Assembly: GCA_000421065.1 (NCBI GenBank)
Contig: ATWD01000002.1
Location: 186,001 to 250,000 of the forward strand
Length of the DNA: 64,000 nt
Source: Acidobacteriaceae bacterium TAA 166
GTDB taxonomy: Bacteria; Acidobacteriota; Terriglobia; Terriglobales; Acidobacteriaceae
Direction of reading: 5' to 3'
The notes below the pieces were generated by a model that saw nothing but the letters and a program-made list of their open reading frames with translations, was not told the DNA's origin and searched no databases. The translations under genes and the position numbers were made by a program. Below, piece after piece: positions 17,719-26,330 of the stretch; the stretch's first letter is position 1, and each line of letters begins with the position of its first letter.

Positions 17719-18585
17719 ATGCTGCCCATGTTTGAACAGTTCATCCGTGAACGTCAGTACCTCAAGAACGTCACCCCGCGCACCGTCGAGTGGTATCGAG
17801 AAAGCCTCCGTTGGCTGCCCTGCGAATCACCCACACAGCAGCAACTCACAGAGACCGTCGTACGTATGCGCGAGAGTGGCCGTAGTGCGGCTGGCTGCAA
17901 CGCTGCGGTGCGGGCGATCAACTCTTATCTTCATTGGGCAAGCGGCCTTGACAGCGGCCTGGACCGCAAATGCGGTGCCGGATGTGGACACCCACGCATA
18001 CGACAATTACAGGAACCAAAAGTCATTCTCCCGACCTTCTCTGATGTGCAGGTAAAACGTATCGTCACGATGAAGCCCAAGAGCGAGTTGGCGCGACGGC
18101 GGCATCTGCTTGTGCTGTTCCTGCTGGACACCGGCTGCCGTATTAGTGAAGCTCTCGGCTTGAGGGTGCGGGACGTTGACTTCGACAATCTCCTGGTCAC
18201 GCTGGACGGGAAGGGAAGAAAGCAGCGGGTCGTGCCATTCTCTTTTGCCCTGCGCAAGGTGATGTTTCGGTACGTCACAGATCAGCGTAGAACGCCCGAG
18301 CGTCTGTTGCTCGCCACGAGGTCGGAAACGGAGCTATCTCGAAACAATATGCTCCGTGAGGTGAAGACGCTTTGCCGGGCGCTCGGCTTCACCCCACCAG
18401 CTCGGACGCTACATGCGTTCAGGCATACGTTCGCGGTGAATTACCTCCGCCGTGGTGGCTCCGTGTTCCATCTTCAGAAGGTTCTCGGGCATAGCTCACT
18501 GGAGATGACACGCCGATATGCCAACCTCGTCACGACCGATCTACAGGCCGTCCACGAAAAGATAAGCCTGCTATCGAAGGGTTGA
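17719..18585 (+). CDS. Tyrosine recombinase (integrase)
   Basis: 288 residues. An N-terminal SAM-like arm/core-binding domain (about 1-90) is followed by the catalytic domain with Arg in GCRISEALGLR, Lys in DGKGRKQRVVPF, the HxxR box HAFRHTF and LGHSSLEMTRRYANL carrying the late His and the nucleophile Tyr. All catalytic residues are present. It is the size of XerC/D-like integrases and lacks a long arm-binding extension. It begins 50 bp from the left tRNA repeat and reads inward, the classic position for the integrase of a tRNA-targeting element. Confidence 0.93.
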   Translation: MLPMFEQFIRERQYLKNVTPRTVEWYRESLRWLPCESPTQQQLTETVVRMRESGRSAAGCNAAVRAINSYLHWASGLDSGLDRKCGAGCGHPRIRQLQEPKVILPTFSDVQVKRIVTMKPKSELARRRHLLVLFLLDTGCRISEALGLRVRDVDFDNLLVTLDGKGRKQRVVPFSFALRKVMFRYVTDQRRTPERLLLATRSETELSRNNMLREVKTLCRALGFTPPARTLHAFRHTFAVNYLRRGGSVFHLQKVLGHSSLEMTRRYANLVTTDLQAVHEKISLLSKG

Positions 18586-18961
18586 GGCCTCGAATCGAAA
18601 ACCCGCGCTGGGGTACCAGCAGGGACCAACCACGGAGAGCGCCTAGGGGCCTTCCCGTGCGATTACGGGGCATCTCTGGCTATCAAAACCGGCGATGCCC
18701 GTAATCTTTCCTGGACTAAGGGGGACGAAAAGAGCGTAAGTCCTTTATTTTCAATAGACCGATGGGCAAGGCGTGTGACTGCGCGGCTGTAAGTCCTTTG
18801 TTTTGTGTGGCATTGATAGTTAGACAGTTGTCTAATTTTGTGATTACCGAAAATTGTTTGTGTACGGAAATTGTGGAGCGGCGGGGGGCTGTAACGGGCA
18901 CTCCCTAGAGATTTGACCCGCCCCCACCCCTTGAGGCGTTTTAGTACGATAGTTTGACACC
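18586..18961. other. 376-bp structured intergenic region after the integrase
   Basis: No gene is supported. Several structures are visible: a 12-bp inverted repeat with one bulge (GATTACGGGGCAT at 18661 / ATGCCCGTAATC ending 18706); two direct repeats GTAAGTCCTTT(A/G)TTTT at 18736 and 18789, 53 bp apart; and a perfect palindrome TTAGACA-GT-TGTCTAA at 18820-18835. The first may terminate the integrase transcript. The others look like protein-binding or replication/excision sites, but the role is unknown. Confidence 0.5.
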
Positions 18962-19528
18962 GTGACGCCCTACTTTAGTCTAGCCATCGCCGTGCTGTCG
19001 CTCTTAGTGTCCGGCACGGTGGCGTTTATGACGCTCAGGCGCGGCTCGCTGCGGATGACACAGCCGGTTCAGATCGCTTTCCTATATGAGAACGATACCA
19101 ACGCGAAAATCTTTCTGCGGACGCTCTTATATACCACTGGCAAACGCGGGCATGTAATTGAGGGGCTGTATCTGAGAGTCAACCAGCCAGACTCTACCCG
19201 AACATTTGCATTCTGGGCCTATGGAGAGCGTGAGGCCCTTACAGTTGCGGGTGGCATGCGGATTACCGACGAGGGTGTCGCGTACAACCACCACTTTCTA
19301 AGGATCGCAGGTTATAGCTATTTCGAAGAAGGCGAATATCAAATAAGCGTTTATGCTCGCGTAGTCGATAAAGCCTCGCCTCAGCATCTCGGGACGTTCA
19401 AGGTCGCGCTGACAAAAAGTGGTGCCACACTGTTACATCTTAGACGTGGCGCTCTCTTTACGTGGAACCCCGAAACGCAGGAGTATGATGCGTCCTTCGA
19501 TGACCGCATAGTCCTGACAACGCGGTAG
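18962..19528 (+). CDS. Membrane-anchored hypothetical protein
   Basis: 188 residues from a GTG. One N-terminal transmembrane helix (about 4-25, LAIAVLSLLVSGTVAFMTL) is followed by a soluble beta-rich domain with many aromatic residues (for example YSYFEEGEYQISVYARVVD), which would be cytoplasmic or external depending on topology. The TM-plus-beta-sandwich layout is common in uncharacterised proteins of integrated elements. It reads in the integrase direction and converges on the ATPase gene. It could be cargo such as a superinfection or defence factor, but nothing in the sequence proves that. Confidence 0.6.
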   Translation: MTPYFSLAIAVLSLLVSGTVAFMTLRRGSLRMTQPVQIAFLYENDTNAKIFLRTLLYTTGKRGHVIEGLYLRVNQPDSTRTFAFWAYGEREALTVAGGMRITDEGVAYNHHFLRIAGYSYFEEGEYQISVYARVVDKASPQHLGTFKVALTKSGATLLHLRRGALFTWNPETQEYDASFDDRIVLTTR

Positions 19529-19592
19529 CAACCCTCTTGTTCGTGACAACAGCTATAAGGAATGAATTATTACTGTCGTTGCTATAACACCA

Positions 19593-19627
19593 CACAGCAT
19601 AAGAACCAAGGTTCTTCTTATGCTATG
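19593..19627. terminator. Bidirectional terminator between convergent element genes
   Basis: A near-perfect palindrome, AGCATAAGAACC followed by AA and GGTTCTTCTTATGCT, extended by ACA and TGT outside, lies between the 188-residue gene (ends 19528) and the reverse ATPase gene (ends 19659). Position and stem support termination in both directions. Confidence 0.6.
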
Positions 19628-19658
19628 TAGTAGTGGGTTTGAATTGCCGCGCCAACAA

Positions 19659-20792
19659 TCAACCCGGCGTCAAAACAGCACCGGGAGCTGCCGACGCCTT
19701 GGCTGCTCTCAGCATGTTCCGGCAGGACGACACCGAATAAGAGATGCCCATATCAGCCAGCGCCTTACTCAACTCCTCGCCGGTCATAGTGAGGTTGGCC
19801 CGGACAAACGCCACCGCCTTGGCTTTCCCTGCCTTCTCCTTGGTACCAAGTTTGACTCTGGCATTCTCGCTACCCTCCACATATTGCAGGAAGAAGTTTT
19901 CCTCATCGCCGGACGGAGACAGCTTGAAATTGTCCGCCCGGAAGTCACGCTGCTTGACGCAAGTCATCAGCGAATGCGAATTGTACGCATCCTCATAGTC
20001 GTCAAGCGTCGTACCCCAGCAGCACGTCAAGAAGCCTCCGAAGTCACCAGAACCACGTCCACTTTCCAACGTCAAGGTTTCGCCCCGCTTCGAGGTGTGG
20101 TGTAGCAGAACTATTGCCCGAACGCCTCCACGGATCAACAACTGGCACTGCTCACCGAAGACTTTCATGTCCTGAGAGCTATTCTCGTCCCCATTGAAGA
20201 ATCGAATAGCCGTGTCAATGATGAGCACGGAACCACGTACAGCTTCCCGCAACCGAGGGTCTTCTAGTTCGACCAACTCGCTGTTCATGCTGGTCATGAA
20301 AAAAGATTCCCCGATATGCCGAGCCAGCCCCATATTGCGAACACGGCGACCGAGCGACTTCATGCCGGACTCAGGGCATAAATAGACGACACGCTCGGGT
20401 TTGCTCGTAACCTCAAAGTGACCGAACAGCTTTCCGCCCGTCAGTAGCGAGTGGATGACGTTCAGCACGACGATGGACTTTCGGGCACGGGCAGGACCGA
20501 TGAGTCCGGTGATTGACTCTTCCTGCAAAAAGCCCTGAATCAAATACTCCGGGTCCGGCGCATTCTCGATATCTTCTCGCGTATGGAAAAGTTTTCGCCA
20601 TTCTGCCGGGTTCACGTCGGCCTTTGGTTTCCCGAAGGTGACGCCTAGCTGTTCCGGCCTTGGGTTCCTCGGCATGACATTATTTCGCGGAAAGGGCCGT
20701 GGATTCCTCGGCAGAAGACTCTCCCTGTCGGCCCTGTTGACCCTGTCGGCTGGCCTGGGGTTGTCCTTCAGTTCTACGCCATTGATGAGCAT
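19659..20792 (-). CDS. RepA/AAA_25-like ATPase (RecA-fold)
   Basis: 377 residues from the ATG at 20792, which follows GAAAGGA with 8-nt spacing; a longer frame lacks a ribosome site. The N-terminal 75 residues are polar and Asn/Pro/Arg-rich. The RecA-fold core has a Walker A-like LIGPARARKSIVVLN, Walker B VLIIDTAIRF and a sensor-like VLLHHTSKRGE. The AAA_25 family includes plasmid RepA helicases and phage replication ATPases. The residue before the Walker A Lys is Arg rather than Gly (GPARARKS), an unusual change. A C-terminal winged-helix-like segment (TGEELSKALADMGISYS) could bind DNA. It is last in the element operon, with repeats just upstream that could be its binding sites. Confidence 0.8.
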   Translation of the reverse strand: MLINGVELKDNPRPADRVNRADRESLLPRNPRPFPRNNVMPRNPRPEQLGVTFGKPKADVNPAEWRKLFHTREDIENAPDPEYLIQGFLQEESITGLIGPARARKSIVVLNVIHSLLTGGKLFGHFEVTSKPERVVYLCPESGMKSLGRRVRNMGLARHIGESFFMTSMNSELVELEDPRLREAVRGSVLIIDTAIRFFNGDENSSQDMKVFGEQCQLLIRGGVRAIVLLHHTSKRGETLTLESGRGSGDFGGFLTCCWGTTLDDYEDAYNSHSLMTCVKQRDFRADNFKLSPSGDEENFFLQYVEGSENARVKLGTKEKAGKAKAVAFVRANLTMTGEELSKALADMGISYSVSSCRNMLRAAKASAAPGAVLTPG

Positions 20793-20807
20793 TGCTTGAT
20801 TCCTTTC

Positions 20808-20870
20808 TGAAAGCCTTGCTGAAAGCCTTTCCAAAAGCCTCTAGTGTCCGCGTTCATAAGCGTTCATAAG
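20808..20870. repeat. Short direct repeats upstream of the RepA-like gene
   Basis: TGAAAGCCTT occurs at 20808 and 20820 with a degenerate AAAAGCCT at 20833 (period about 12), followed by an exact tandem CGTTCATAAG at 20851 and 20861. They lie in the only gap between the RepA-like gene and the gene upstream. Iteron-like, but few in number. Confidence 0.45.
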
Positions 20871-20875
20871 CGCGG

Positions 20876-21151
20876 TCATCGTAGGAACACCTCATTGATG
20901 TGCCAAATGCTTAGCCAGCGATAAGGCGGGTTAGAAGAGGGAACGACATAATCCCAAGCTCCGCTTTTGAGAAGGTGCTCTGCGTATTCGGGCATCCCCT
21001 TCTCATCGCCGTGGACCAGGAGTTGTTTGGCGCATTCCAGACATCCGCGCCAACCGCCGTTGTCGATTGAATGTACGTACTCTGTTGTCTTGCCACACGG
21101 GCATACCTCGGGACGGTCTGCCGCGCAGCCCGTGTATATGTGATTTTTCAT
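20876..21151 (-). CDS. Small Cys-rich hypothetical protein
   Basis: 91 residues. CPCGK and CLEC, plus an early Cys (YTGCAADRPEVCPCG), could form a zinc-binding site. The C-terminal half is aromatic-rich (WDYVVPSSNPPYRWLSIWH). AAGGA lies 10 nt upstream of the ATG. It sits between the tape-measure gene and the RepA-like gene in the same orientation. No family recognised; a small regulatory or replication accessory protein is possible. Confidence 0.55.
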   Translation of the reverse strand: MKNHIYTGCAADRPEVCPCGKTTEYVHSIDNGGWRGCLECAKQLLVHGDEKGMPEYAEHLLKSGAWDYVVPSSNPPYRWLSIWHINEVFLR

Positions 21152-21257
21152 TTGTTCGTCTTCCTTGGCTGAAAAGCCCCTACATATATGCTGGAAAAAG
21201 GGTTATCTCTTTCATTTCAATAGCGATAAATTCAGTTAGCGTTTGTTCGCTTTGCGT

Positions 21258-23681
21258 TCACCCCTTATTCATTCGGCGGACGGTGCTGTGAAAGTGCTTT
21301 GTGAACTCGGTTCCGTGGGTCTTGAGCATCTTCTGGACGCTCGGGCCGTCGATAGCGTGGACCTGCGGACTGTACTTGAGGTGAATGTGTGTCGTTGATC
21401 CACCGCCCTGAAACCCGCCATTGCTAGCGACTTTCCGAAGGCCGTCCATGACACCACCGGGGACGATTCCTTCACCCGGGGTCAACATGGCAGGCACGGT
21501 GTCTCGGTTGCCAATACCGGGCACCATGTCGGTTCCCGTGTTGAACGCCATAACCGTGGCGAATGCGGAACCAGCTAGTACAGGGGCCAGCACCGGGCCA
21601 ACGACCGGCCACCCGGAGACCGTAGCGTAGACATTCGAGGCCGCTACCTTGGCGTTCCCCAGTTGCACCTGCCTTTGTTCGTTTCCTTTCTCTAACTCCG
21701 CGCTGATCAAATTCTGCGCCAATTGGTTCGCTAGCCCACTCATTACGGAATTGAAGCTCTGTTGCCCGGTAAGGATTTTTAGTGTGCTTTTGGCAGCGCT
21801 GGCTTCCATGCTTCCCATTGCATTCGAGAACTCTTGGGCCTGTCGCTGCGAGCCCTCGGCTTGAATTTGGTTCACTCGCTGCTCATGTTCCTGCGTCAAC
21901 GTTTGGACCTGCTGATTGATTCGCTCGATTTCCTGCGTCTTGGCGTTGCCCGATTCCCGAAGAGTCTGTAGCTCTTTCTCCAGTGCGCTCTTCTGGATGT
22001 CGTATAGCGTGTTCTCTCCGGCAACCTCCAAGGCCGTCATATCCGCGATATTTGAGCCTCGGGCCGCGAGTCGCTGTTGAGCGAGCCGGAGGTCTCCCTC
22101 GGCTGCCTGCTGGTCGACGCGGGCTTGATCTGCGATGCCCTGTAGTTTTGCTTGTGTCTCCTGTTGCGCCGCATCCCGTTCCGCCTGGACGCGCATGTTG
22201 CCTAGCTGACGGTAGAAATCCGTTTCTTGAAGGCTTTTAGCTTCCGATGCCTTCATGGCAGCGTCAATCGCGGCCAGCCGTTCTGCTGAGCCTTGCTGGG
22301 TGGCGTTGATCTTCTCCCGCTCCGATTGCTGAAACGTCGCTATGTCCTGCTGGTATTGATCGACATTGGCCTTAGACCGCAGACTAGCCACGCTGGCCTC
22401 GTACGTGGCTTCAATCAGTAGTTGCTGGTCCCGCAGCGACTTGAGCTGGTTACTGTAATCTTTCCCCGATTTGTCCAGCGCGGCAATCTCGGCGCTGTTA
22501 GCCGTCTCTTTGATTGTTCGTTCCTGCGCGGCGAACCCGAGGTCCGAGTCGAGCCGCTGTTGCACGCTGGCTTGCTGAATGGTGAGCCGGGCGTCTGCCA
22601 TCGCTTTTTCCGCCGCGAGCTGCTGCTGTGCGATGGCGAGCTGATTCTGTGCGGCGGCCCGGGCGGCTGCCGACGCCTGAGAGCTTTGATCGTTGCCCGT
22701 TTGCTTTTTCGCGTTGTCGCTGTCGAGGTTTTTTATCTCGGCGATTTTGCCCTGTGCGGTAATCTGCGCGTTCAGAGCGTCCAGCAACGTCTTCTGCGCC
22801 TGGACTTCCTTCTGCGTTTCACCAACACCCGCAGCCTGCAAAACGGCCAGTGCCTTGTACTGCGATGTGTAGTCCACGTTAGGGCCGAAGATACCGCCGC
22901 CCTGCCGACTGTTCAGCATGGCTTGCTGTGCTTCGAGTACTTTCTGTGCGCTGTCGCGAGTGCCCTTGAGGAGGTCGGATGCCTCGGCGTCTTTGCCTTG
23001 CGCGAGAAGGCTGTCGTACTTCGTCTTGAATTGGTCGAGAGCATGGCTCGCACCGGCACTCCCGATGCCGAAGGTGTACCAATGGCCCTCCAAGATTTTG
23101 AAGACGCCATCGGCGGCCTTCGAGACCGTCTCGAACTCTTTTACGAGGTCTTGCATGCTGGCGCGGTTGATTAGCTCGAGCTGCTTTGACAATGCCCCGA
23201 GGTGGTCGTTTCGCAGCTCGTCCGACCGCTGTTCGGCCTGGATAATACGGTCGTCGAGACCTTGGAAACTTTCATTGACCGCCGTGCCGAAGCGGGTTTG
23301 CTCGGCGGTGAGTTTCTCCTGTGCCTCCCGCCATTCTTTGATCTTCTCCGCGACCTCCACGGCGATACCGGCGATAGCTGCAATACCACCGATGGCAGCC
23401 GCATACGGTATCGCGGCCATGACGACCGAGGTGTCTTGAAATTCGTGGATGAGGTCGGCCATTGCAGCTGCGTGGTCGCCACGGATGGTGTTGTCCAGCA
23501 GACCGAGGGCCGCCCTCGTGTTGAGTGTGGACCTCGTTACGCTGTCGCCGCCATCTTTTGCAGCGCTGCCGATGTCGCGGAAGGCAGACTTTGCGGTGCT
23601 GGCCGCTTCGTTCATGCCCGACTTGAACGCGGCGGTATTCGTCTTCAGGTCTACTGATAGAATCCAGACGTTTTGGCTCAT
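21258..23681 (-). CDS. Phage tail tape-measure protein
   Basis: 807 residues. The N-terminal block (SVDLKTNTAAFKSGMNEAAS) is typical of tape measures; a hydrophobic segment lies at about 90-120; a very long helical, Ala/Gln-rich coiled coil spans about 120-690, with repeated QQQLAAEKA- and EREK-like heptads; and a glycine-rich C-terminus has GTDMVPGIGNRDTVPAMLTP and GEGIVPGGV. In siphophages this protein sets tail length and is ejected with DNA. A strong GGAGG is 5 nt upstream. It is striking in an element without tail-tube or portal genes; it may use or alter a helper phage tail. Confidence 0.85.
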   Translation of the reverse strand: MSQNVWILSVDLKTNTAAFKSGMNEAASTAKSAFRDIGSAAKDGGDSVTRSTLNTRAALGLLDNTIRGDHAAAMADLIHEFQDTSVVMAAIPYAAAIGGIAAIAGIAVEVAEKIKEWREAQEKLTAEQTRFGTAVNESFQGLDDRIIQAEQRSDELRNDHLGALSKQLELINRASMQDLVKEFETVSKAADGVFKILEGHWYTFGIGSAGASHALDQFKTKYDSLLAQGKDAEASDLLKGTRDSAQKVLEAQQAMLNSRQGGGIFGPNVDYTSQYKALAVLQAAGVGETQKEVQAQKTLLDALNAQITAQGKIAEIKNLDSDNAKKQTGNDQSSQASAAARAAAQNQLAIAQQQLAAEKAMADARLTIQQASVQQRLDSDLGFAAQERTIKETANSAEIAALDKSGKDYSNQLKSLRDQQLLIEATYEASVASLRSKANVDQYQQDIATFQQSEREKINATQQGSAERLAAIDAAMKASEAKSLQETDFYRQLGNMRVQAERDAAQQETQAKLQGIADQARVDQQAAEGDLRLAQQRLAARGSNIADMTALEVAGENTLYDIQKSALEKELQTLRESGNAKTQEIERINQQVQTLTQEHEQRVNQIQAEGSQRQAQEFSNAMGSMEASAAKSTLKILTGQQSFNSVMSGLANQLAQNLISAELEKGNEQRQVQLGNAKVAASNVYATVSGWPVVGPVLAPVLAGSAFATVMAFNTGTDMVPGIGNRDTVPAMLTPGEGIVPGGVMDGLRKVASNGGFQGGGSTTHIHLKYSPQVHAIDGPSVQKMLKTHGTEFTKHFHSTVRRMNKG

Positions 23682-23722
23682 GTTGCCTCCTGTGTTCCTG
23701 TGTTCCTGTGTCCCTATGCGTT

Positions 23723-24076
23723 TTAGGCGTTTCCAGTGGGGGTGATTTCGCTAACCATCAGCCGCCCAACATGCAAGGCGAATGCCTGAGACATCGCTAT
23801 GACAGCGGATTGACTCAAAGGCCGGATATGCCCCAATGGCGGAACGACGGCTGTCTGTAACCGTGCCGGGTTGTCCCCCTGAGCTGCGGTCATTGCGATG
23901 ACACCGATGAAGTGTTGTGGCGTAACAGCCGCAATCGTCTCAGCGAGGGTATCCGCTGTTACATCCAACAGAAGAAAGTCGGACGGTTGAGTTGGGTTAT
24001 CGTTGGCGAAGATAGCTATCGGGCACAGATTGCCACGCAAGACATCCTCGTACCGGGTGAGGTCAATCGACGACAT
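23723..24076 (-). CDS. Hypothetical protein between capsid and tape-measure genes
   Basis: 117 residues from the ATG at 24076 with AGAGG just upstream. A longer frame would start inside the terminator hairpin at 24101-24143 and is rejected. The protein is Ala/Thr-rich and soluble, with LLLDVTADTLAETIAAVTP and AFALHVGRLMVSEI. By position just before the tape measure it could be a tail-assembly chaperone or tail component, but I see no family motif and no frameshift site. Confidence 0.55.
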   Translation of the reverse strand: MSSIDLTRYEDVLRGNLCPIAIFANDNPTQPSDFLLLDVTADTLAETIAAVTPQHFIGVIAMTAAQGDNPARLQTAVVPPLGHIRPLSQSAVIAMSQAFALHVGRLMVSEITPTGNA

Positions 24077-24093
24077 AAAGCCTCTTTTCTGAG

Positions 24094-24143
24094 AAAAAAG
24101 ACCGGCCTCTGCCTCGTCCAAGTGAGGGCCACCAGAGGCCGGT
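24094..24143 (-). terminator. Rho-independent terminator between capsid and tail genes
   Basis: Reverse strand: ACCGGCCTCTG (24143-24133), a 21-nt loop, then CAGAGGCCGGT (24111-24101), followed at once by CTTTTTT. It sits after the capsid cistron and upstream of the 117-residue gene, so it should lower or gate expression of the tail and replication genes relative to capsid. A second hairpin (CCGACCCGCT / AGCGGGTCGG, 24256-24282) lies just after the capsid stop. Confidence 0.75.
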
Positions 24144-24290
24144 ATGTAAGAACAGAGAGCGGGCGAGTGGGTGAAGCTGAAGCAAAACCCTGCTGAGCGC
24201 TTCTGTTTTGTTGAATCGCTCCACCTTCTCAGGCCCTAAGCGAAAGCGAATTATTCCGACCCGCTCCCCGTAAGCGGGTCGGGATGTTGG

Positions 24291-25571
24291 TTAGCTCACT
24301 GAGACCTTGCTAATTGCCTCGGGCACGATGAGCTTGCTATCGCTGCGGCGGAACAGAATTGCAGCCGTGCCGTCCTTAGCCGGGACTTCATACCGGCGAA
24401 TGAAGGTTCGTCCCTGTTCTGCCTGCCGTACGACAAACTTATTGAAGTTGCCGAACGCCACAGGGTTTGTTGTGGCGAAGGTTCCGTCTGCACTCACGGA
24501 GTCCATGTCGTTGTTGATGATGACGGGGTATCCGTGGAGCGTTGCCGGTGTGCCCTTCGTCGCATCCGCATCGGCCCACAACTGGCGCTTATCCCCGGAA
24601 ATGCCAGTCTTGAGCTTGCGAAGATACTTCGCCGTGGTGTCCGACATCATGTACACGCCACCCGGTCGGTAAAGCTGGGGGACGTTATACGCGAGGTCGA
24701 GACAGATATCCAAGTCCAATGCGACAGCGCCCGCTACGAGCTTCGTTGCGTTGGTAAGGAACCCCTCGGCTTCTTTCGTGTCAGCTCCGGTGCCCGCCCC
24801 CTTGGTGTACTTCAGGTTCTCGAAACGAGCAATACGCGCATAAAGAGAGAGAATGATCTCCCCAAGAATGTCGATACTCGCATCCGTGGTGGTTTCACGG
24901 GGTACGAACACCGGCTTTGAGGAAACCTTGTAAGCATGGAGAGTGGGGCCGGTGAGAGCGGTAGGCGGCGTGTCTCCGCTCACTGTGTCATCGGCTCCCG
25001 TAGCTGCTGCGGCGTCGAGCTGTACAGCGGTCTCGGTGTCGCTTAGTACGGGGTAAACCGCATCCGCGCCGGTGTCAGTGGCCCAAATTTTGGACACTGA
25101 CTCGACGGGCGAGAACTGCGTGTAATCCCGCTCGATGCCGTCAAGGATGATGCGCGGAATGATAACCGCGCCGTCCCCGGCGGGTGTTAGGTTTGCGGCA
25201 GCCTGAATGTCCCCGCCGACGTATGCACGGAAGCTATCGAGTTGTTCGCGAACCTCGGAGGATGCGCCTGCGTATGCCGCACGGATGCGGGCAGAGAGGC
25301 CACTTGCTTTTGTCACGTTCGAGGAGTCGGGGGAGTTGAAAGCGGTGGGGGGATTGAACGGAACGTTAGACATTGCTTCCGCTTTAGCGAGCCATCCGTC
25401 GTAATCAGCATTTAGTTTCTTTAGTTCCCCCAGGTGCCGGTCGTATTCCGCCTTGGCAGAACCCGAGAGGTCCTTGTTAGTAGTCATTGCGACATCTAGC
25501 AGCTTTTGGGCTGCGTCTTTGTGCTTCGTGATTTCGGCGCGGATGTTGCGCATGTTCGTAAGGGCGGACAT
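24291..25571 (-). CDS. HK97-fold major capsid protein
   Basis: 426 residues. The N-terminal helical region (about 1-70, Lys/Ala/Leu-rich) resembles a delta/scaffolding domain. The capsid fold follows: FVPRETTTDASIDILGEI (P-domain spine helix), the GGVYMMSDTTAKYLRKLKT segment, GTPATLHGYPVIINNDM and the ending RRSDSKLIVPEAI. These are hallmark segments of HK97-family capsids. GAGG lies upstream of the ATG. Normally a protease and portal gene precede it; here two small unknown genes do. It may build an element-specific, possibly smaller shell. Confidence 0.92.
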   Translation of the reverse strand: MSALTNMRNIRAEITKHKDAAQKLLDVAMTTNKDLSGSAKAEYDRHLGELKKLNADYDGWLAKAEAMSNVPFNPPTAFNSPDSSNVTKASGLSARIRAAYAGASSEVREQLDSFRAYVGGDIQAAANLTPAGDGAVIIPRIILDGIERDYTQFSPVESVSKIWATDTGADAVYPVLSDTETAVQLDAAAATGADDTVSGDTPPTALTGPTLHAYKVSSKPVFVPRETTTDASIDILGEIILSLYARIARFENLKYTKGAGTGADTKEAEGFLTNATKLVAGAVALDLDICLDLAYNVPQLYRPGGVYMMSDTTAKYLRKLKTGISGDKRQLWADADATKGTPATLHGYPVIINNDMDSVSADGTFATTNPVAFGNFNKFVVRQAEQGRTFIRRYEVPAKDGTAAILFRRSDSKLIVPEAISKVSVS

Positions 25572-25642
25572 ATTTTTACCTCAGAATTAGATTTGTTTGC
25601 GTGCCTTATCGGCCGACTAGCGGAGGGCTAGGACACGCTGAT

Positions 25643-26017
25643 TCACCCAATAGCTTTTTGTGCGTTAGGCGTTCGTGTATCAGGTAGCGCCAATAAATCG
25701 CGGAGCCAATCCAACTCATCACCACATCGCCGTCGATAGAACTCCGAAGAGAACGCAACGGCAGCGTGACGGATACCCTCTAGGTCGTCCGCCCCTGCAT
25801 CGGGCCGCAGCTCACAAGCCGGACGACCGTCGATGACGCCGAGGATGCCCACAAATCGAAGGCTGTTGGCGTAGTCGGTGGCGATGGCCGCCCTGTCTAC
25901 CTCATCGGTGATCGGCACGGTGCGATACGTTGCGCCGTTCCCGAAGACGATTCGAGCGACTTCCCCGGCCTCTGCCGTGTGGAGGACAAGCTCTTGACGG
26001 ACATCGAGGTTATGCAC
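25643..26017 (-). CDS. Hypothetical protein upstream of the capsid gene
   Basis: 124 residues from the GTG at 26017, which overlaps the stop of the preceding gene and has GGAGG 6 nt upstream. A frame starting 32 codons earlier is a shadow. The N-terminal half is beta-rich (QELVLHTAEAGEVARIVFG), with VGILGVIDGRPACELRPDAG in the middle and a helical C-terminus. By position it might be a head-completion, scaffold or decoration protein. No known motif is seen. Confidence 0.6.
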   Translation of the reverse strand: MHNLDVRQELVLHTAEAGEVARIVFGNGATYRTVPITDEVDRAAIATDYANSLRFVGILGVIDGRPACELRPDAGADDLEGIRHAAVAFSSEFYRRRCGDELDWLRDLLALPDTRTPNAQKAIG

Positions 26018-26330
26018 GCGCAGCCTCCGTGGGATACTTACGCTCCATCTCCAGATTGAATCGGCGGTCTGCCGCAGCCTCTCGGAAGTCTTCAGGCCGT
26101 GCCTGAGATTCAAAGAACGACAGTAGTGTCTCGGGTGAGGCGTTCGTCGGCGGAGGCAGCTTTTGCAGGGTTACCTTCCCTATCTGGGGCGGATAGCGCC
26201 GGAGGTGCAAGCAAAGAGCGTGATACTCACGGAGAGCATTCAGAGAGACGTGGGGCTTCTGTCCACGACGCATGTTGCGTAGCGAGAGGACGGCGAGGGC
26301 GGGCGTGAGGGTGGAAGGGAAGTCAAGCAT
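26010..26330 (-). CDS. Small basic hypothetical protein
   Basis: 106 residues with AGGAG 5 nt before the ATG. It is basic and helical (LSLRNMRRGQKPHVSLNALREYHALC was the visible core, split here as LSLRNMRRGQKPHV and SLNALREYHALC), with a Pro-rich middle and a charged C-terminus (ARPEDFREAAADRRFNLEME). It is translationally coupled to the next gene. Unknown function; the size and charge would suit a scaffold or DNA-contacting morphogenesis factor, which is only an inference. Confidence 0.55.
   Translation of the reverse strand: MLDFPSTLTPALAVLSLRNMRRGQKPHVSLNALREYHALCLHLRRYPPQIGKVTLQKLPPPTNASPETLLSFFESQARPEDFREAAADRRFNLEMERKYPTEAARA

Noticed and set aside
23691..23715. Tandem TGTGTTCC repeats before the tape-measure gene as a regulatory array
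   Set aside because: Only three short imperfect copies next to the ribosome site; most simply chance or slippage.
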